Source: Rhynchonema sp. JSB1_4
Taxonomy: Eukaryota > Nematoda > Chromadorea > Monhysterida > Xyalidae
Reading direction: 5' to 3'
DNA length: 64,000 nucleotides
Assembly (NCBI GenBank): GCA_030248065.1
Contig: JASAMV010003716.1
Coordinates: 1-64,000, forward strand
Shown here: piece after piece, positions 49,760-64,000 of the stretch
Position numbering within the stretch: position 1 is the stretch's first letter
Layout of the letters: every line of letters starts with the position of its first letter
The notes under the pieces: generated by a model
What the model saw: only the letters and a program-made list of their open reading frames with translations
The model's database searches: none
Told to the model about the DNA's origin: nothing
Translations under genes and position numbers: made by a program

Positions 49760-52283
49760 CAAACACCATAACGAACCACCGTGTTTGTCTGCATACCGCA
49801 TACGACCACCATAATTCAAAAAAACATATCTTCAGCGCAGATTACAGGTGAAACAATGCTTGTGACCACCCGTGCCCAGGCGTGTAATGTATCACTCTGT
49901 GTAATGCAAGGACATACTGTATGTACACGCGCGGGAATGAGTTGAGGCAGCCGCGCAAAAACACAAAGAGGCCCAAAATCTGAATATGGCAAAAAATCAA
50001 TGTTGGCGCATTCCTGCTCGGCGCCGGTCAACCTGTGCATGCAAACTATTTGTTACGCCAGTTGTTTAGTTTAGTTGTAACCTATACCTTTTGTGTTGGC
50101 TAGGCTAAAAACCAGGGACAGGAAAATATATTCTGGAATTCTTTGAGCTGAAGCGGTCCAACAAAGTGTGGTCAGGATGCCGGGTTACGGCATAAAGCCA
50201 GGTAGGCCATGAGAATGATGGTCTCATACATTACTGAGTAATATGGATTATTATGAATGAACAGTGCAGGCAGGCAGCTGTGCTAAAAGGGTGGACAGTT
50301 TTCATGCGCGACAGCTTTTTTTGTCGCATACATGAACATCATGGGATGTGTACCCGGTCAGGTATAGCTATTGTTGGTGGCACATGATCTATGCCGATGC
50401 TAATGCGCCATTCTGAACGCGACACGACGACAGTAGTTTGCGTGTTGTATGTGGTGTGAGCGCACCAAACAAGGGGAGTTAAGCGTCAAACAAGCAAAGC
50501 CTAGTCAGGAGTCCACAAGTTACGGAAGGGGACACCCGTACCGTATACGTTAATGTGTGCATGAGCACCTACATATAGCACGGGGAATACAATAGCCGAT
50601 ATGCATACTGTTGGCATCCGGGGTTGGGTCGTGGGTCCCTGACGACTCAGTTTTTTTTATGCGGCACCTTCATGGTGATTTTGGGAATTTTAAATCGACT
50701 AGCGTAATTGTTGTTCCCTCATTCAATCAACAGCTTTTACGCCGGCCGAGATCGACGTTCTATAAAAATTACCAAAAGGTACCGACACGTTCAAAAATGA
50801 CCCGGACCCCGACCCCGGATGCCATGCCAACAAAGTGCATACGGGCGCAACAAGTATACGTAAGGTTTTCGACTCGGCGCATTATGCAAACACATTAGGC
50901 GCAGGCGTGTGTACCTTTATGAAGGTATTGGTATACCTAATGTACCTGCGTCTGGACGTTCTACGAGGCGTGACGCAGTGCGCCATTGTTTTCGTTTTGG
51001 TCACGCTCCGAGGCAGACCAGGCGCGTCATCCTCACGGGCACTAACTTGGCATGACACGGATCGGACTTTGCGGCCGCAAACTTGGAATTTATTATGAAT
51101 TGTCCAGAGTTTGTCGCAGAAACTTTTAGTCGGATGCATACTATCTAGAGAACCAGCTTGAGTTCTTCAAATGTTGACAGAACACAGGCCTAGCCGAAAC
51201 TTGAATCAGAGAAATATAACTGATCAAACGTAAGCATAAAAATATCTCTAAGTTTTGCGCAAAAGTCCAATCCGAGTCCCAAAAACTTGGCCGCAACGCA
51301 ACCACCGTGCCCATCAGATGGCCAGTGCACGAACTTGGCTGGGTGATGACCACTGATTCCATTACTTAATGGGTCCTAACCTCCAAGTCGGTCCCTACAA
51401 TTATCATTTGACCTGGGGACCCACAATCCACCTTTGGAGCTATGTATATACCATCGACGGTAATGACATACACACACAACGTGGGCTAATTACGTTGTGT
51501 CCCCGGCTGCCTGATATTGTGGCCGCGCCAAATATACATATAAAAGCGGGTGGCAGATTTTACGCTTCACTCATTCGCGCGTGACGGACGACCAAATAAT
51601 CACACAACATGCACCCTTTCTGGTATATAAAGGTTTGGGTCCAGATAGAGACGTGAAAATGTGCATGCCCATACAAAGCTTGAGCCGTTATTATGTTCTT
51701 ATCGGTTCGGAATGGGAAGTGCTGATAAAACCAGCACACCCAAAAACAATATTGCATGTGCACATGACAGAAAGGCCAGGTTACTATGAAACGTAATGAA
51801 CATTTGTCTGGAAACTTGGCACCAACACCCACAGGTGCATTGGCTCCCAAAGTGTCTGCACGACAAGAGTAAAACTATATTTGTTAATCTGTTTAGTGTG
51901 CAATATTGAGGATTGTTGTTTCTGTGGGACGCTACTGCCAGCTTTACGCGCAGACACTTTCGCTAATAAATTCGTACAAAAATCATAAATAGTAATTTTT
52001 CCACCCATACTAGTTCTGGTCATGTTGTTTTGTAAATACGATTAGTGGCGGGTTGTTTACGGATGGGACCTATCGAGCTCATAATTGTTGTCGATGATTA
52101 TCTGGACAAAATTTGCCATCGTGGAGAGGGGCCTGAGCATGTTTTCAACGCAATGCCAGTGTATAGTCCAGCCACGTGCTCATGAGACGACTCTTTTTAA
52201 AGCTTGCTTGGCCAAATTCAAAAATGCGCCGGTTACACGGGTTTTCGCAAACAAAAGAAAGAGATTGGGCCGAGAGACATGAT

Positions 52284-52337
52284 GACAAGTTCCAGCTGGC
52301 TGACCTCAATTTGTTGCGTGCTTACGCGAACAGCAAC
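52284..52337 (+). repeat. Copy 2 of a dispersed repeat of about 53 bp (other copy 27889-27941)
   Basis: GACAAGTTCCAGCTGGCTGA and the following bases up to AACAGCAAC align to the intronic copy in cca-1 at about 85% identity. Here it lies inside a 126-codon open frame (52176-52556) and reads DKFQLADLNLLRAYANSN. A fragment of a repeat family is the simplest reading. Confidence 0.6.
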
Positions 52338-54685
52338 ATCGTTCAATACACAAATGTTTTGGGAGTCAAAAGGGAATTTACGCACCGAGGTGGAGAGCGT
52401 GTTTTTAAAAAATACATGCATTTCTCTTTATTTCATTTCCGAAACACGTGGAACCGGAACATTATTAGATCCGTTCAGGTCAACTTCAAAATAAGTCGTC
52501 TCATGAGTTCGTGGTTGGACTATACGCATCAGCAAATTAATAAACATCCGGATTGATAAGTTAATTAACCCTCGCAAGCAAACCACTAATTTTAGATGGA
52601 TCGAGGTGACTCAGCAAGCACAATAATCGATTCTTACTGTTGTTCGAGACAATTAGAAAAGGCCAAAACTTGACAAGGTTGAAACAAACGTGTAGAAATA
52701 ATTCGAAAAAGTTATAGTCTCAACTGACTTTTAGCCCCATCAACATCGGGCTATGGAGCTGCATTGTGACATCACACCAATGTATATGCGCATAAGCATT
52801 GTACCTTTTTTGCAAAGAAGTGTGCCGGGCGCGCGTTAAATATTTCTAATTTTCTTTCTCACCCCGAGCTTTGGTGTTTGTACCAACGCTTTGGCGTCGA
52901 TTTATTAGCTAATTCAAGCGCAGCATAAGCGCCGTACCTTGCCCGAATGAGCGAAGCAGAAAAGCAGCAGAGTTTGCGGTTCTCCAAACTGATTTAACAC
53001 ATAAGGGTCCTAAAACCGCAAAAATTCAAAAATAAGACAGCTTTTTCGACAAGTCCCCGAAGGTAATTCCAAGGTGCTGCATGATGGTGGTGGTGGCTGG
53101 TCACCCACTTTCAAGACACAGCGAAATCCAGCTAAACAGTCACTGCAGAGAGACAGATAGTCTCAAATAATGGCCTGGTGTTTGGCGACTTGTGTATTAG
53201 ATACGTGGTCGATTCCCGGGTACAATAGGTCGGTTGGATCATAGATAGCCGGTTGGTAGGACCAGGTATACACCGTTAAGTGGATATTGATACTGGGAAC
53301 CGGCCTGCATGCAGGTCTGTGCATTGGTACTATAAGAATGCAAATATAAAACTGTAACGTATCGGGTCCGCATAGCGGCCATAGTGTGTGAACGCGCGTT
53401 AATCCGGCTGTTACGGTATAAAGTTGGCGCGAGACAATTTTGTTTCAATTTATGGAGCCGCAAAACTGTAAAGTTCCGAACTTTAAAGCTAGAGCCTTTG
53501 TGCTGGCTTGAAAAAAATTTTGGGCATTGAAATAAAAGGATACCACAATTTTTTGTCCCATATTTGAACATAATTGCTCTGTTTGAGCGGGTCGCACCAT
53601 TTTAACGTCGTTTTGTTCCTGCGTACATGTACTACACACAGAGACACACACACAAATTTCCGGTGCAAAGTATCAACACAAACACAAATCACGCGTCAAA
53701 ACGTTTTTCGGTCAGAAAGCAGAGTCCGGGAGACCAAAGCTGCGGCTATTCCGCGCGATATAACTGGGCACGTACATAGATTGGTACTGTAGATGACAGA
53801 GGGTACCCGTCTAATGAGAAAGTAAGGCTGACTCATGAGCCTTTCATGTGTTCAAAATGGTTGCTTTGGGATATCACTTGTCGCCAAGACTATGCGCTTA
53901 TTTGGGTACCGTTTGATACTGTAATCGCAATAAAACATGCGCTTTAGGAAGTGTACCTAATGCTTGGCTAAGGAAGCGGAAACAACACTGTGACATCTTG
54001 ACCAGCTTAATTTCAGAATTTTGATTCCGAAATATACAGTTTTGAAATTCAACTAACTTAGCTTAACTCCAGTACGAACTTTGGTCAACGTTAAAAACGT
54101 GAACAGCGTGGTTGCCACTAATTCGTTGCTGGAGGGGTCTAGAGGGCGCCAAAAAAACTATTGATCAAGCAGTGCGTTGAGTTGTTCTGTTGTCTTGCAG
54201 CCCATCTCAACATTCAACTGCATAGGTACTGTATATGGACGAATAATTTTTTGACGTCGGCTAAAATCTGCGCATGACGAAATGGCACTCTGAGTGAAGA
54301 TAGTTACTGAAAGTACACCAAGGCATGGTTGTATGTACCCTACAAGGTGGACATACATACTATGCACCTAAAACTGCAAATCATGAAGTGTGCCCCAGCT
54401 GTGTGCTGGTCAGATTTAATAGTGCCGGTGCCAGTCATGTCGCACTTAGAGCACATCAAAAATTTTTCGTTTTTGGGCACCAGTTGTAAAAGTTGCTCAA
54501 AAACTCCAATGGCTCAAAGTGATCTGATTGACAGACCATGAGTACCGAAAAAAATGCGGTCCAAAGGTGCGCGGCGGGACAAAGCCAGTAGCTGGCGGCT
54601 ACGGCGGCGCCTCCAAAAAGCCGATTTTATTTATTTTCTGTTTTACGTGCCTCAACCGCGCACGAAGCATGCGACTTTAAGTTGG

Positions 54686-54720
54686 AGTGCCTACCTATAT
54701 GTGTACAGGAGGTAGGCACT
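54686..54720. repeat. Perfect 11-bp hairpin with 13-nt loop
   Basis: AGTGCCTACCT (54686-54696) pairs exactly with AGGTAGGCACT (54710-54720). The stem is too short for a microRNA precursor, and no run of T follows. It is only a structural note. Confidence 0.85.
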
Positions 54721-57515
54721 TGCCCTTCATGTGCCCCCTCCAAATGTGCTCTTCTGTGCCACACCAAATGAGTGACTTTGGTCGAAAGGTACCAGGCAAA
54801 ATGTACTAAAAACAGTAATTCGGCTGCTGAGATCTACAAACCGCAGCCGCGCCCACCTTGCTGCTCGTGGGCTTGACCCGAATGAAGTTCGATTAGAAAG
54901 TGGGACAGAAAATGCGGTGTATCGTCATTTTTTTAGGAACTAAATTGAGTTTGACGTAGAATCTGCTTCAAGTGCAAGACAAGCACAGGTGGTATATCAC
55001 ACCGAGTCACCACGTGAATAAATGCGGCGAAAAAATTCAATGTTTTGTGATGTTTCATCAATTGTACATCGTGGCAGAATGTGAATCAATCTCCAACTAA
55101 AAAAAGGTCCTATCACGGTTCTCATTTGTGCCCCCGAAGTTAGTGTCCTGTACCTCGCGCCCTCATAAACTTGTTTAGGCGCCACCACACACGCAGATAT
55201 GCAATCACTGTGACCGGGGACCAGGCGCGCTGGCACCCATCAGAGAGAAGCATCACATTGTTTATTGCGCCTTGCTTTATTTGCTGGTGACACAAATAAA
55301 ATGGTATACCTATACGTGATTACATGTAACCACGCTGCACATTTGCCTGAAAAAGAATTGTGTAGTTATTTTCGGCAAGTGAGTGAAACTGCTTATACAG
55401 TTACAGCTGTTGCTTCAAAAAGAGCGTAATTTGAGAGGAAATCGGGTTTTAGTGCGCGCTGCAGCGAAGATAGAAAACGATGAATGAAGTCATAGAAGGA
55501 CCTGGTCATGTATGCTATGCAGCCACAAAGAATGCGGGAAAAATACGCTCGAACAGAAACATGGCGCACAAAAATGATGAACTCAAAAAAGAAACATATT
55601 GTTGTTGCGTTTTTGACACACACAACGACCACTTTAGGTCACCATGACGATGTCGCGCGATGTTTGAACATCTGCGACACGAACGATCCCCAAGGTATTG
55701 TAGTACCCAAACTTTACGACACGCGTGATTGAGACAAATTTATCATTATGACAATAATTTTCCGGCTGCTGCGTTGTGATGTTTCAATGGCATCGAATTT
55801 CATGATATCATATTGCCCTTTAAAATCAGGCGAAATTCATTGTCCAATGTATACAAAGTTTCCATCGTTGTGCTTGGCCGGTTGAGTGACTGATCAGGGC
55901 GTAAAGTGGATTGACACCAGTTTGTCGTGTGGGCAACACGCGACACTTAAGATTTCCCATAAGACTCGCTTTTGGACCTGCTTTCCGACCATGTTTGGCG
56001 CGGTCGGGCTGAAAAAATGCGTCGCGACCACAATTTTGAAACAAACGGCACGCGGAGTGCATCAAGTGGATGAGCTTTGACATATCGCATTGTTTGTCAT
56101 GCGAAATGAGGAAGATATACGATATACCCAACTGCGCCCGGATCTTTGATCTTTTGTTTTCATTTCCGTGCTTACTGATGTACATTGTTTCTTGTCACCT
56201 GCTTACTGTTCATGGAGCACTTCTGAAATTGTTTCATTTTGTTCCATTTCACGAGTGTGTCTCAAGCGCGGTCAAGCGTTGAAAGTTGAATGTAAAAACA
56301 TTGCAATATACCGTATCTCCAATTAGACGATGTCTCAGGTTCCAACTTAGGAAACATGCATGCACAAGTAATTTCACCATATTTTCCTGAAAACAATGCT
56401 CTGCACGACATGGTGAGAAGTACAGAATTCCTATTTGACGCTAACCCTCACAAACTGTTCGAAGAAAACGCATTTTCTGTCGGATTTCTCACATCCCAGC
56501 TGTGCGACAAAAATATGGAGCATAAAAGTCACATTTATGTATAGGTTTGTATACCGTATGTCGGCGACTCCCCAGAGTGCAATATGTTTCGGTCGAATTA
56601 CAAGGATTCCTCAACTCTTTGAGCAGTCCGGCGTTCGATTTCACAAATGTTTCTTGTGCTTTTAGGGTACCCCTTTTAAGCGAACCCCATTTGTTGGTAG
56701 GTACTCGACAATTTGGTGCGTCAATCGGTCAACCAGACGAACGGGTGGCAAAAAAACGAAGAAAATTGCGACGTTTTCCAGTTTTTTCAATCCGAGAAAA
56801 AGTCCCACCGCATGATACAATGGCCTGCAGGTTTGCAACACATGCGAGAAAAATGAGTGGATGCTTTTTTCGCCCCGACCGGATCATAAAAGTTTTTCCA
56901 TGCACACAATTTGGGGTCGGATATCCAATCCGAAATTGCACGTGGTTCCCATGCAGTGTCGGGTTACCCCGGAACGACAACTAAGACAACATTATCCTCA
57001 AATCACTCCAAAACGCATGTTCACCGATGCAAAATACCCGGAACACACGCTCAAAACTTCGCCGCTGGATACTGGAAATGCAGGATTTACGGTTGCGATC
57101 GGCAGAGCTGTTCTTGGGCACAAGTAAATATAAAATACGATTCCACCTGATGGTGACCCGGTCATTTTTCTTCGCAACATGGTACCCACAAAAACAAAAC
57201 GCGAAGAGTTCGACACACTGAAATACTTTTCGCCGACAATTGTCGATTGCGTGTGCGTTCCGCTGTGAAACCAAATTGTTTTTTTTTTCATTTCTTTGGT
57301 ATCGAGCTGGAATTTTGACAGATAGTCCAAATGGGGGAACCCGATAACATTTCGGTGGATTTGGATTTCTTGACCCACAGGCGGACGCACATAAAAAGCA
57401 ACTCAGAGTTGAGTCGCAGGCCCGCGCTCCGGTAAATTGAGTTACAGCGTTTTTTTTGTTCCGAACGTGACCCAAAATGTTCGCCCGTGGTAGTTGATTT
57501 CAGAATACTCTCTCT

Positions 57516-57538
57516 CACACACACACACACACACACAT
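57516..57538 (+). repeat. (CA)n microsatellite
   Basis: About eleven CA units preceded by CTCTCT. Confidence 0.95.
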
Positions 57539-60500
57539 CAGGCTTCATAATCGGTCAAAGTTGCAGTGAAGGAACAAAACACCGCGAGAGTCCAAAGAGT
57601 GTTTCAGCACGAGAAAAGTACCGAAAACCAACAAACATGAGATAAAAATGAAAATTATGAGAAAAAAATCAGTTGACTTACCCTGTGGGGTCTGTACATT
57701 TATCCCTAAATTGGCAGTGACGTTGTTGTTGGTCTGCTTCGCCGTAACGTTGACATCGACAACTGTATTTGCCCCACTTGTCCTGCTGCTGCTACACGCA
57801 TAACGCACCACAAAGAGCACACGCATTCAGACTGGTGGGCACACGAGATGGTGGGGCACACTGCAGGATAAAAGAAATCATTTTGTAATTTTTATTTTTT
57901 TTTGCTTTGTTACGTTTAGTTCAGAACATTCTGCCGCACAAAACGAAACTTTGCTTTGTCTTCAATGAACTTATGCATTTGCTGAAACATTTCCAAATGC
58001 GTGCACACTCTTTCGTGGATAACTTGGATTCCACTTTCAGGAGATTTACAGTACGAGGGTGACATTAAATGATCTGGTGAAAGCGGGAAGACAGGGGTGA
58101 TGTTGTGCAGGTGCACCAACTTACCGTTAGAATATTAACCGACGAGGTTGTGGCGCTGACTGGTTCTAAATTTTGTTAAATTATCGCTGGCAGGCTTCTT
58201 GAAAACCAATCATTGACTTATTTTTTGAGGAAATATGTTGATGTTTAGAAAATTTGGACGGAAAAATATAAATCTGCGAGTCTTTCTTTGGAGATGATTT
58301 GGTCTGAAACACATTTCATAGGTATACATAATACATATATAGCTGCATGCTTTCAATGTTTTAACAAATGCTGCAAAACTGACCACAGTAGCCTGCAGTT
58401 GCTTTGCACATTACAGGTATAACTGATAATGCAACGTTTAACGAAAGATGAAAGCAGTGTTTTTGGAGTGGCAAAACAAAGTTTGGAGACCGCAGAAAAA
58501 TGTCAAAACAGAAAAATGATGCAGCAATGCTGTTTTTATCCAAAATGAGATAAACACGCAAGATCTCTCAAGGTGGGTGGCCATTATTATGATCCCGCGA
58601 TCGCAACAACGTCAAAGGGTTGATTTGAATGTTGCAAAAACACAAAGGTAACAAGTGCTTGAAAGAAAAATATCCCGAGGTGTGGCCAGTCACATTTTAC
58701 CATGAACAAAAAATAATACTATACGGTACAAAAATTGAACTTCTAGTTGCAAGAACTTTTAGGTCATACTATACCGATATAGGTCATTGGACCACCGTTT
58801 GCGTCTGGATGACACGAACGACAAAGTCAAACGGTTGATAAACAGGCACATTAGTTATTAGGTACTGTAGTTTTTAGGTCACCCTAAACGTGGACAGGTG
58901 CACCCAAGAACATCATGTCATCATGGGGCACAGCTAAAGAGGTTCAGATGCCCCGAGCCTGTCACTAAATTGTCAACGACACAAGAAAGCAAGGCGCACG
59001 AGATACAACAGCACAGATGAACGGTTTGGATTGGATTGAGATGTTGTTGGGTCGGGACATCTTATGCGCGTGGCGTTGAGCGTCTTTGATAAAAAGTATT
59101 ATTTGTTGGACAGACAGTTGGGGCTGATTTTAATCCTGACAAACTAGTATTTTAAACAAGAACCAGTTCATGGTAACGACGCATGTTCAGAATTTTGCTC
59201 CAGGTGTAGGTTAGTTCGTGACTGCTGTTATGTCCTGTCACCCTAACCAGCCAGGTGTGCCACCAAAACTTTGTCCAAAACCAATAAACAACAGTTGTCC
59301 GGTTTTAAAGAGATGCTAAAATATTAGCCGAGGGAGTTCCAATTAAGATAATGATCTGCTGAAAATTTACCACCAATGGTTCTGCCCTGATTTTCTAGTC
59401 GTATAAAAAACTGGTCACGGTTCAACCCATCACAAACTGCCGGTACTACATAACAGGCTGTCAGAGCCAAGATTTACGCACTGGCGGGCACACGCACGCA
59501 TATACAGTTTGAGGACAGGCAGTTTTCGGGGGACACACCGTAAGGTCTCACAGTGGACCTTGCATGGTTGAGGGTAGACTCAGGCCTGGGACAGAAAAGA
59601 AGTGCAGCAGTTTACTGATGGGGTCTGGCTGGCAGTCCTCCTGACGATGCCTGATTTTCAAGGCAAGAGTTTTGCAATCCCAACTTCAAAGTATCGACTA
59701 AGTAAGCGCAGCAGTACGCACAGATTTATACAAACACGATGACATGTCCTGATGCCCGCGCGGAGGGCAGAAAAATGCGCGGAGCACACAACCACTGCCA
59801 GTGCACATCGAGCCACTAAATGCCATCTTAGACAGGCCATGATGAGTTTCCAAGTTGTCGCATGCTATACCCAAAAGCATGCTGCAAGCTGGGGCGGGAT
59901 GCGCGCATACGCCAATCCACATAGAGCATTGTTGGCAGATTGGTGGGTACCAAAGTTGCATTTTTGGTTTATTTATATCGGCTCGCTGAAACATCAGGCT
60001 GCCAAATAGTTTTAATTGATCCAGCATGGATATAGCATCCAGCTACATACCTGGCCAGCTGAGCTGATGTTTCCAAATATTTACCAAACAGAATATGTAT
60101 TTTTAAAAATCTCAAAAAATCAGGGGTAGTACCAAAGGAACCAAAATTCGAGCAGACGGTGACCGCTCTCAAGCACCAACATTCAAGCGCCACGACTTAT
60201 CACCACATAAACATGTGCTGTTAGACTGTGGTTATAGGATATGCCGAGCCCTCAGTGCTCTATGGGTCATCAGAGTGTGTATACCTACATATGTACATAG
60301 ATGCAATACTTGTGGTGAACTAAAGACCTTTCTTGAAGCATCGAAGTTCATCTATCCACTGTCAGAACAAGGAACCTTTTGTACAATGGGAAACATTTTG
60401 CATGATGCACCCGTTTTGCAACAAAGTTCAGCGGACTTGAAGCGAGGGGCAAGACGGAAGTACTTAAACTTGTCCTAAGAGGATGTTCAGAGTTTGCAAT

Positions 60501-61045
60501 TTATAGCGGAGAGCTGAGTACCCGGGATGTACCGACACTAGATAACGTCTCACTCGCGGTAGTAGAATAATACTAGGTGTGCCAAAAATTACGATGGCAC
60601 CAAAATAGTAATCAGAAACAAAAAACGAACTCGTTTCAGACAAAGGCCGAAATCACCTCCCACAACTTCGACTATGGCAATCATAATAATTGTGTCCAGC
60701 ACCGGCCTTCCTTTTTGCCACGATATGATGTATGGCCAAGACAAAGCGAAGCATCAGAGAAACATGACTAGATACCGATGTGTGCATACCCAGGACACAA
60801 ACAAACATAAATGAACGAACATGACTAAAAAAGACCAAACTTGCGCGCGAGGGATGGTCGGGCATAACGGAAATCCACGTTTTTGCACACAAAAAATCAT
60901 AAATCACAAGGATCAGCGTAGGACGCCAAGTGCGATTGCACACACATGGAGAACGTGCGAAAGATGACTCGAATTTCCGGAAACCGCCCCCTCCTATTGC
61001 CGAGGCTTTGGTTACCAGTTTAAGATTGTTTGCTTTCGTAGACTC

Positions 61046-61074
61046 GTGGTGCACCGGGTCATCGTCAGTGCGAA
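61046..61074 (+). repeat. 29-bp direct repeat, copy 1 (copy 2 at 62272-62300)
   Basis: GTGGTGCACCGGGTCATCGT and following CAGTGCGAA differ at one base from 62272-62300. The flanks are unrelated. Confidence 0.85.
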
Positions 61075-62271
61075 AAGACCCAATGACCATGTGACCCCTA
61101 AAAAGACTTCTGCGAGCCGTTCGTGCATCCCTGCATTGGTGCAAAAATGCTCAGTTGACTTCTTCGCCTTTTACATCACCCGAAGTCGACAAGCGGAACC
61201 TTGCGGCAAGACAAGGCGTGTGAGTCGCGGAACGCCGCTCATACACAAATCATGCATGTAGCGCCCAGCCCCCCCAATCCAAGAAGTGTCCGCCCAGTGT
61301 TCCCTCGTCCCTCCCCCCTGCGTCATTCCGTTGCTGCAAAAAACGAACGAGAGTTTGGGCGTGTGGAGCAAGGTAAATATAAAGGAAATGAACCAATGGG
61401 CGGTTATGTGAAAGCAGTTGTTGGCTTACGCGCGCGTGTGTTTCTGGCAACCGGTGCTGTGGTTTTTTGTACATTCTTTTTCATTCGTATTTATCAATTG
61501 TACACTGGTCATTGGGAATGAACGTCAGGTTTGTGAGACACTGCATGCAACTACATACCACTCAAAACCAAACATCAGAGTGCTGAAAACGAACGAAACT
61601 AAATCAGACAAATAAATTTCCAGCACAGCCATATAAAGTGGGCCGAAGTTCAACGCTGTGGCACATAAAACATGGATCGGCCCTTATCTGTTTCTGACCA
61701 GACGCAAAAAAGCTCAAGCTCCGAGCAGTTGATGCCTGGGGTCAGGCAGGGCCACTTGATGTATACATGGGTACATTGTGTACCTTGTATGTTTTTGTAT
61801 CATGTCACCACAAGCTTGTAATGCATATCAATAACAAAAAGCAAGTTACATTGTATACATGTACATACATACATATGTACCATACTTGCGAACAGGCAAG
61901 CGACCCCCGACTTGTGGGCTGCTATTTCATAAGCTCAGCAAAAACACCGGTGGCCCACAGAAACATGGTCATTTAGAGGTGGGTCCACCCCAGCCGGTAG
62001 GTAAAGTGTCCATGCATAAATGGCAGCACGTGAATATGAGGTGGTGAAATAGTGTATGTACCTGGCTGGGTCTTTGACAAAGACCGAGAAATTCTGCACT
62101 TGTGAGCAGCGCTTGCTATGCGAGTGTTTCGTCATGTTACTGTGACTGATACGGTACCTATATGGGTATAGATGTCAAGTTGTAGAGCACCAATGGTTCT
62201 TAGGTGCTGGTGAAACGTAATGATTGGTATTGTGGGCTTCACTTGATGTCATTGTTGGTTGACACAGCCGG

Positions 62272-62300
62272 GTGGTGCACCAGGTCATCGTCAGTGCGAA
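62272..62300 (+). repeat. 29-bp direct repeat, copy 2 (copy 1 at 61046-61074)
   Basis: Same orientation as copy 1, about 1.2 kb apart, one mismatch (CACCAGG against CACCGGG). Likely a remnant of a small dispersed repeat. Confidence 0.85.
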
Positions 62301-64000
62301 TGCCATGTCACAAATGTTAATCATATCAAAGGCAGCACAACGCAAAGGTTGGAGCGGGACTCATAAACAAAACCCAAGAATCGGACAGGTATTGCTTCCT
62401 GACACCATTATCAGCTGGTAAGGAATTGCACTTTACGGGTACTCCCGATAAACTGACAACAATTGGGGTACCTAAACCTTCGTTGTCGGTTTATGGGCAT
62501 GTTGCTGACCCCCATATGCATGGAATGGTGCGAATTCCGCCGGCTCGATCTTAAAAAAAGACTTCGTTGGTGGTCGTCTGAGACCCGCACAAGCGAATAC
62601 CGTATTCTTTTTATTCACTGTCACACAATTCCAGAGAAAGTCAAAAATGTAGAAAATATGCGCCGGTCACACAACATGTTATATTGTGCATTTGTGTGTC
62701 CATTGTGGTTCAATCATACAGGAAAGATTGAGATTTTTGGGCACCGAAAACGATTCAAAAATTATTCTGTGTTGGGTCCGTTCCTGACAATAAAAAATGA
62801 TGAATAAATTTTCCGGTTCAAGAGTGCAACTGGCTTCACAACGTGGGTGGTCATGGGCAATGTGACACAATGGCCGAAATTAAACACATATGGCGCTGAT
62901 GATAAATTTTCTTATTCGATTCTTTGCAAAGTTTATTTCACACCGGTGACGATTATAGTGGAATTTACATAGCAGGTTATTCAGACAGATTCGAAAAAAA
63001 CGAAAAGGAGATAGACAATAATGGTAACAATTTCGGCATCTGAGAACTGTTGAAGCGTGTGACGATGCCGGAAACATTTTATGACAGCACAGTTCAGTTC
63101 ATAGGGTGCATAACTGAGGACATACAGTATACAGTAGGTATAAGCTCGAAGTGTTTGTTTCAAATTAAACTCACTGAACCAAAGCCCTTCGCAAAAAGGC
63201 TGGTGACTGAATATCTCAGGGGCTAACACGAAAATAAAAGCGCACCAATATGCCACAAACCTAGTAATAATGGCAGATAACAGTCGTAGCTGATTCATTG
63301 TGCACAATGTTCATTAACCATGAACTAATGCAGGTTAGTACCACATACATGCCCACAGTATTGTACTGAGGTTACTCATCAAAACGATATATGTACAGTA
63401 TGTATAAGTTGGGTCACGATCTAGACAAAGTCCTGCGCCACCAACTACCGTGGCTCCAGCTGTTTTGGAAACATACATGAGAGCCAATCCAGAATCTAGT
63501 AATCTTGCTTCAAAAGTAAACAGAGCTACATTGTACAGTACAGTAAGAAACGGGTAATAAGGACACCGTTTGCAAAATCGATATACGCCCTGCTTCAGAA
63601 GCACCTCCTAAATACGAAACTTATAAATTCAAATAAATCACAGTTTACGGTACACTGTGTATACACGCATGCACACAAACTGCATACATGCGACAACTAT
63701 ACATTTGAGTTCGGGTGTAATAAATCTTGCCGGGCGGCCACTTTAGATCACCATTAGTTACTTTTGGCAACTTTTAGACTAAGCAGAGGCGCATAAACCG
63801 ATACTAAATGTCGAAATGGGAACGAAATTGTTGTCGCTGGCGGAATTTTCGGCAGCTGAAATTTTGTATCCTAGATTTTCTAAAATCAAGGACGAGTTTC
63901 GTTCTTGGAAAGTACAGCAGCCATGAAAAGGACATTTTAGAGCAAACTTTAAGAACAGTTTGCGCATTTCGGGAACGCAAACATCGTTTAATCATTATGT

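Larger units (their letters stand above)
49760..64000. other. Intergenic, no gene recognised
   Basis: About 14 kb with only short, overlapping open frames (largest about 164 codons, at 56981-57475 minus and 60653-61144 minus, a length expected by chance in a window this size). Small repeats, microsatellites and hairpins are listed separately. No tRNA, rRNA or exon series could be supported by eye. Confidence 0.5.

Noticed and set aside
56981..57475. 164-codon minus-strand open frame
   Set aside because: Length expected about once by chance in a window this size, and a second frame of similar length overlaps it.
60653..61144. 163-codon minus-strand open frame
   Set aside because: Same reason: chance-level length and no recognisable domain.

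Overview
This window is nuclear DNA from an animal, almost certainly a nematode. It holds two intron-rich, multi-exon ion-channel genes with GT-AG introns and TTTTCAG-type acceptors, and no bacterial features. Gene 1 (+ strand, about 9174-30112) is a T-type (CaV3) voltage-gated calcium channel alpha-1 subunit, orthologue of nematode cca-1. I could join 38 exons into one uninterrupted frame of about 2333 codons with the EEDD selectivity filter. Gene 2 (- strand, about 37448-32226) is an innexin whose core matches the nematode UNC-7/UNC-9 gap-junction proteins and which carries an UNC-7-like N-terminal extension. The two genes lie tail to tail, about 2.1 kb apart. From memory both orthologues are X-linked in Caenorhabditis elegans. 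The species is not determined; if the putative AT-AC intron in cca-1 is of the U12 class, an early-branching (Trichinella/Trichuris-side) nematode would fit, but this is inference.

Layout: 1-3403 is a large foldback palindrome. 3404-9173 is 5' flank with a small palindromic element at 8302-8530. 9174-30112 is cca-1, with a nearly perfect palindromic TTAA-flanked transposable element inside its domain IV intron. 30113-32225 is the shared 3' intergenic space. 32226-37880 is unc-7-like. 37880-64000 is about 26 kb without a recognisable gene, holding a Tc1-type palindromic element (39321-41000, with a smaller element nested inside), a 346-352 bp palindromic MITE (42298-42649), one unusually long unexplained open frame (48935-49759), microsatellites and small dispersed repeats.

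The most interesting signals are in cca-1. (i) Two consecutive, same-phase alternative exons encode the domain II S5-P extracellular turret, one with three and one with five cysteines. Their lengths force mutual exclusion, and this is the arrangement known in invertebrate CaV3 genes to switch calcium/sodium permeability. (ii) The first intron can only be joined as AT-AC (ATAAGT...CAC), not GT-AG. (iii) A palindromic TTAA element fills an otherwise roughly 80-nt intron, ends 10 nt before the splice-acceptor AG, and would fold the pre-mRNA into a 764-bp-arm hairpin. (iv) A 33-nt, frame-neutral candidate microexon lies in the III-IV linker.

The two genes act at different steps of excitability: CaV3 gives low-threshold depolarising current in muscle and neurons, and UNC-7-type innexins form electrical synapses that couple such cells. 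All calls come from reading the sequence and recalled family knowledge; no database search was run.
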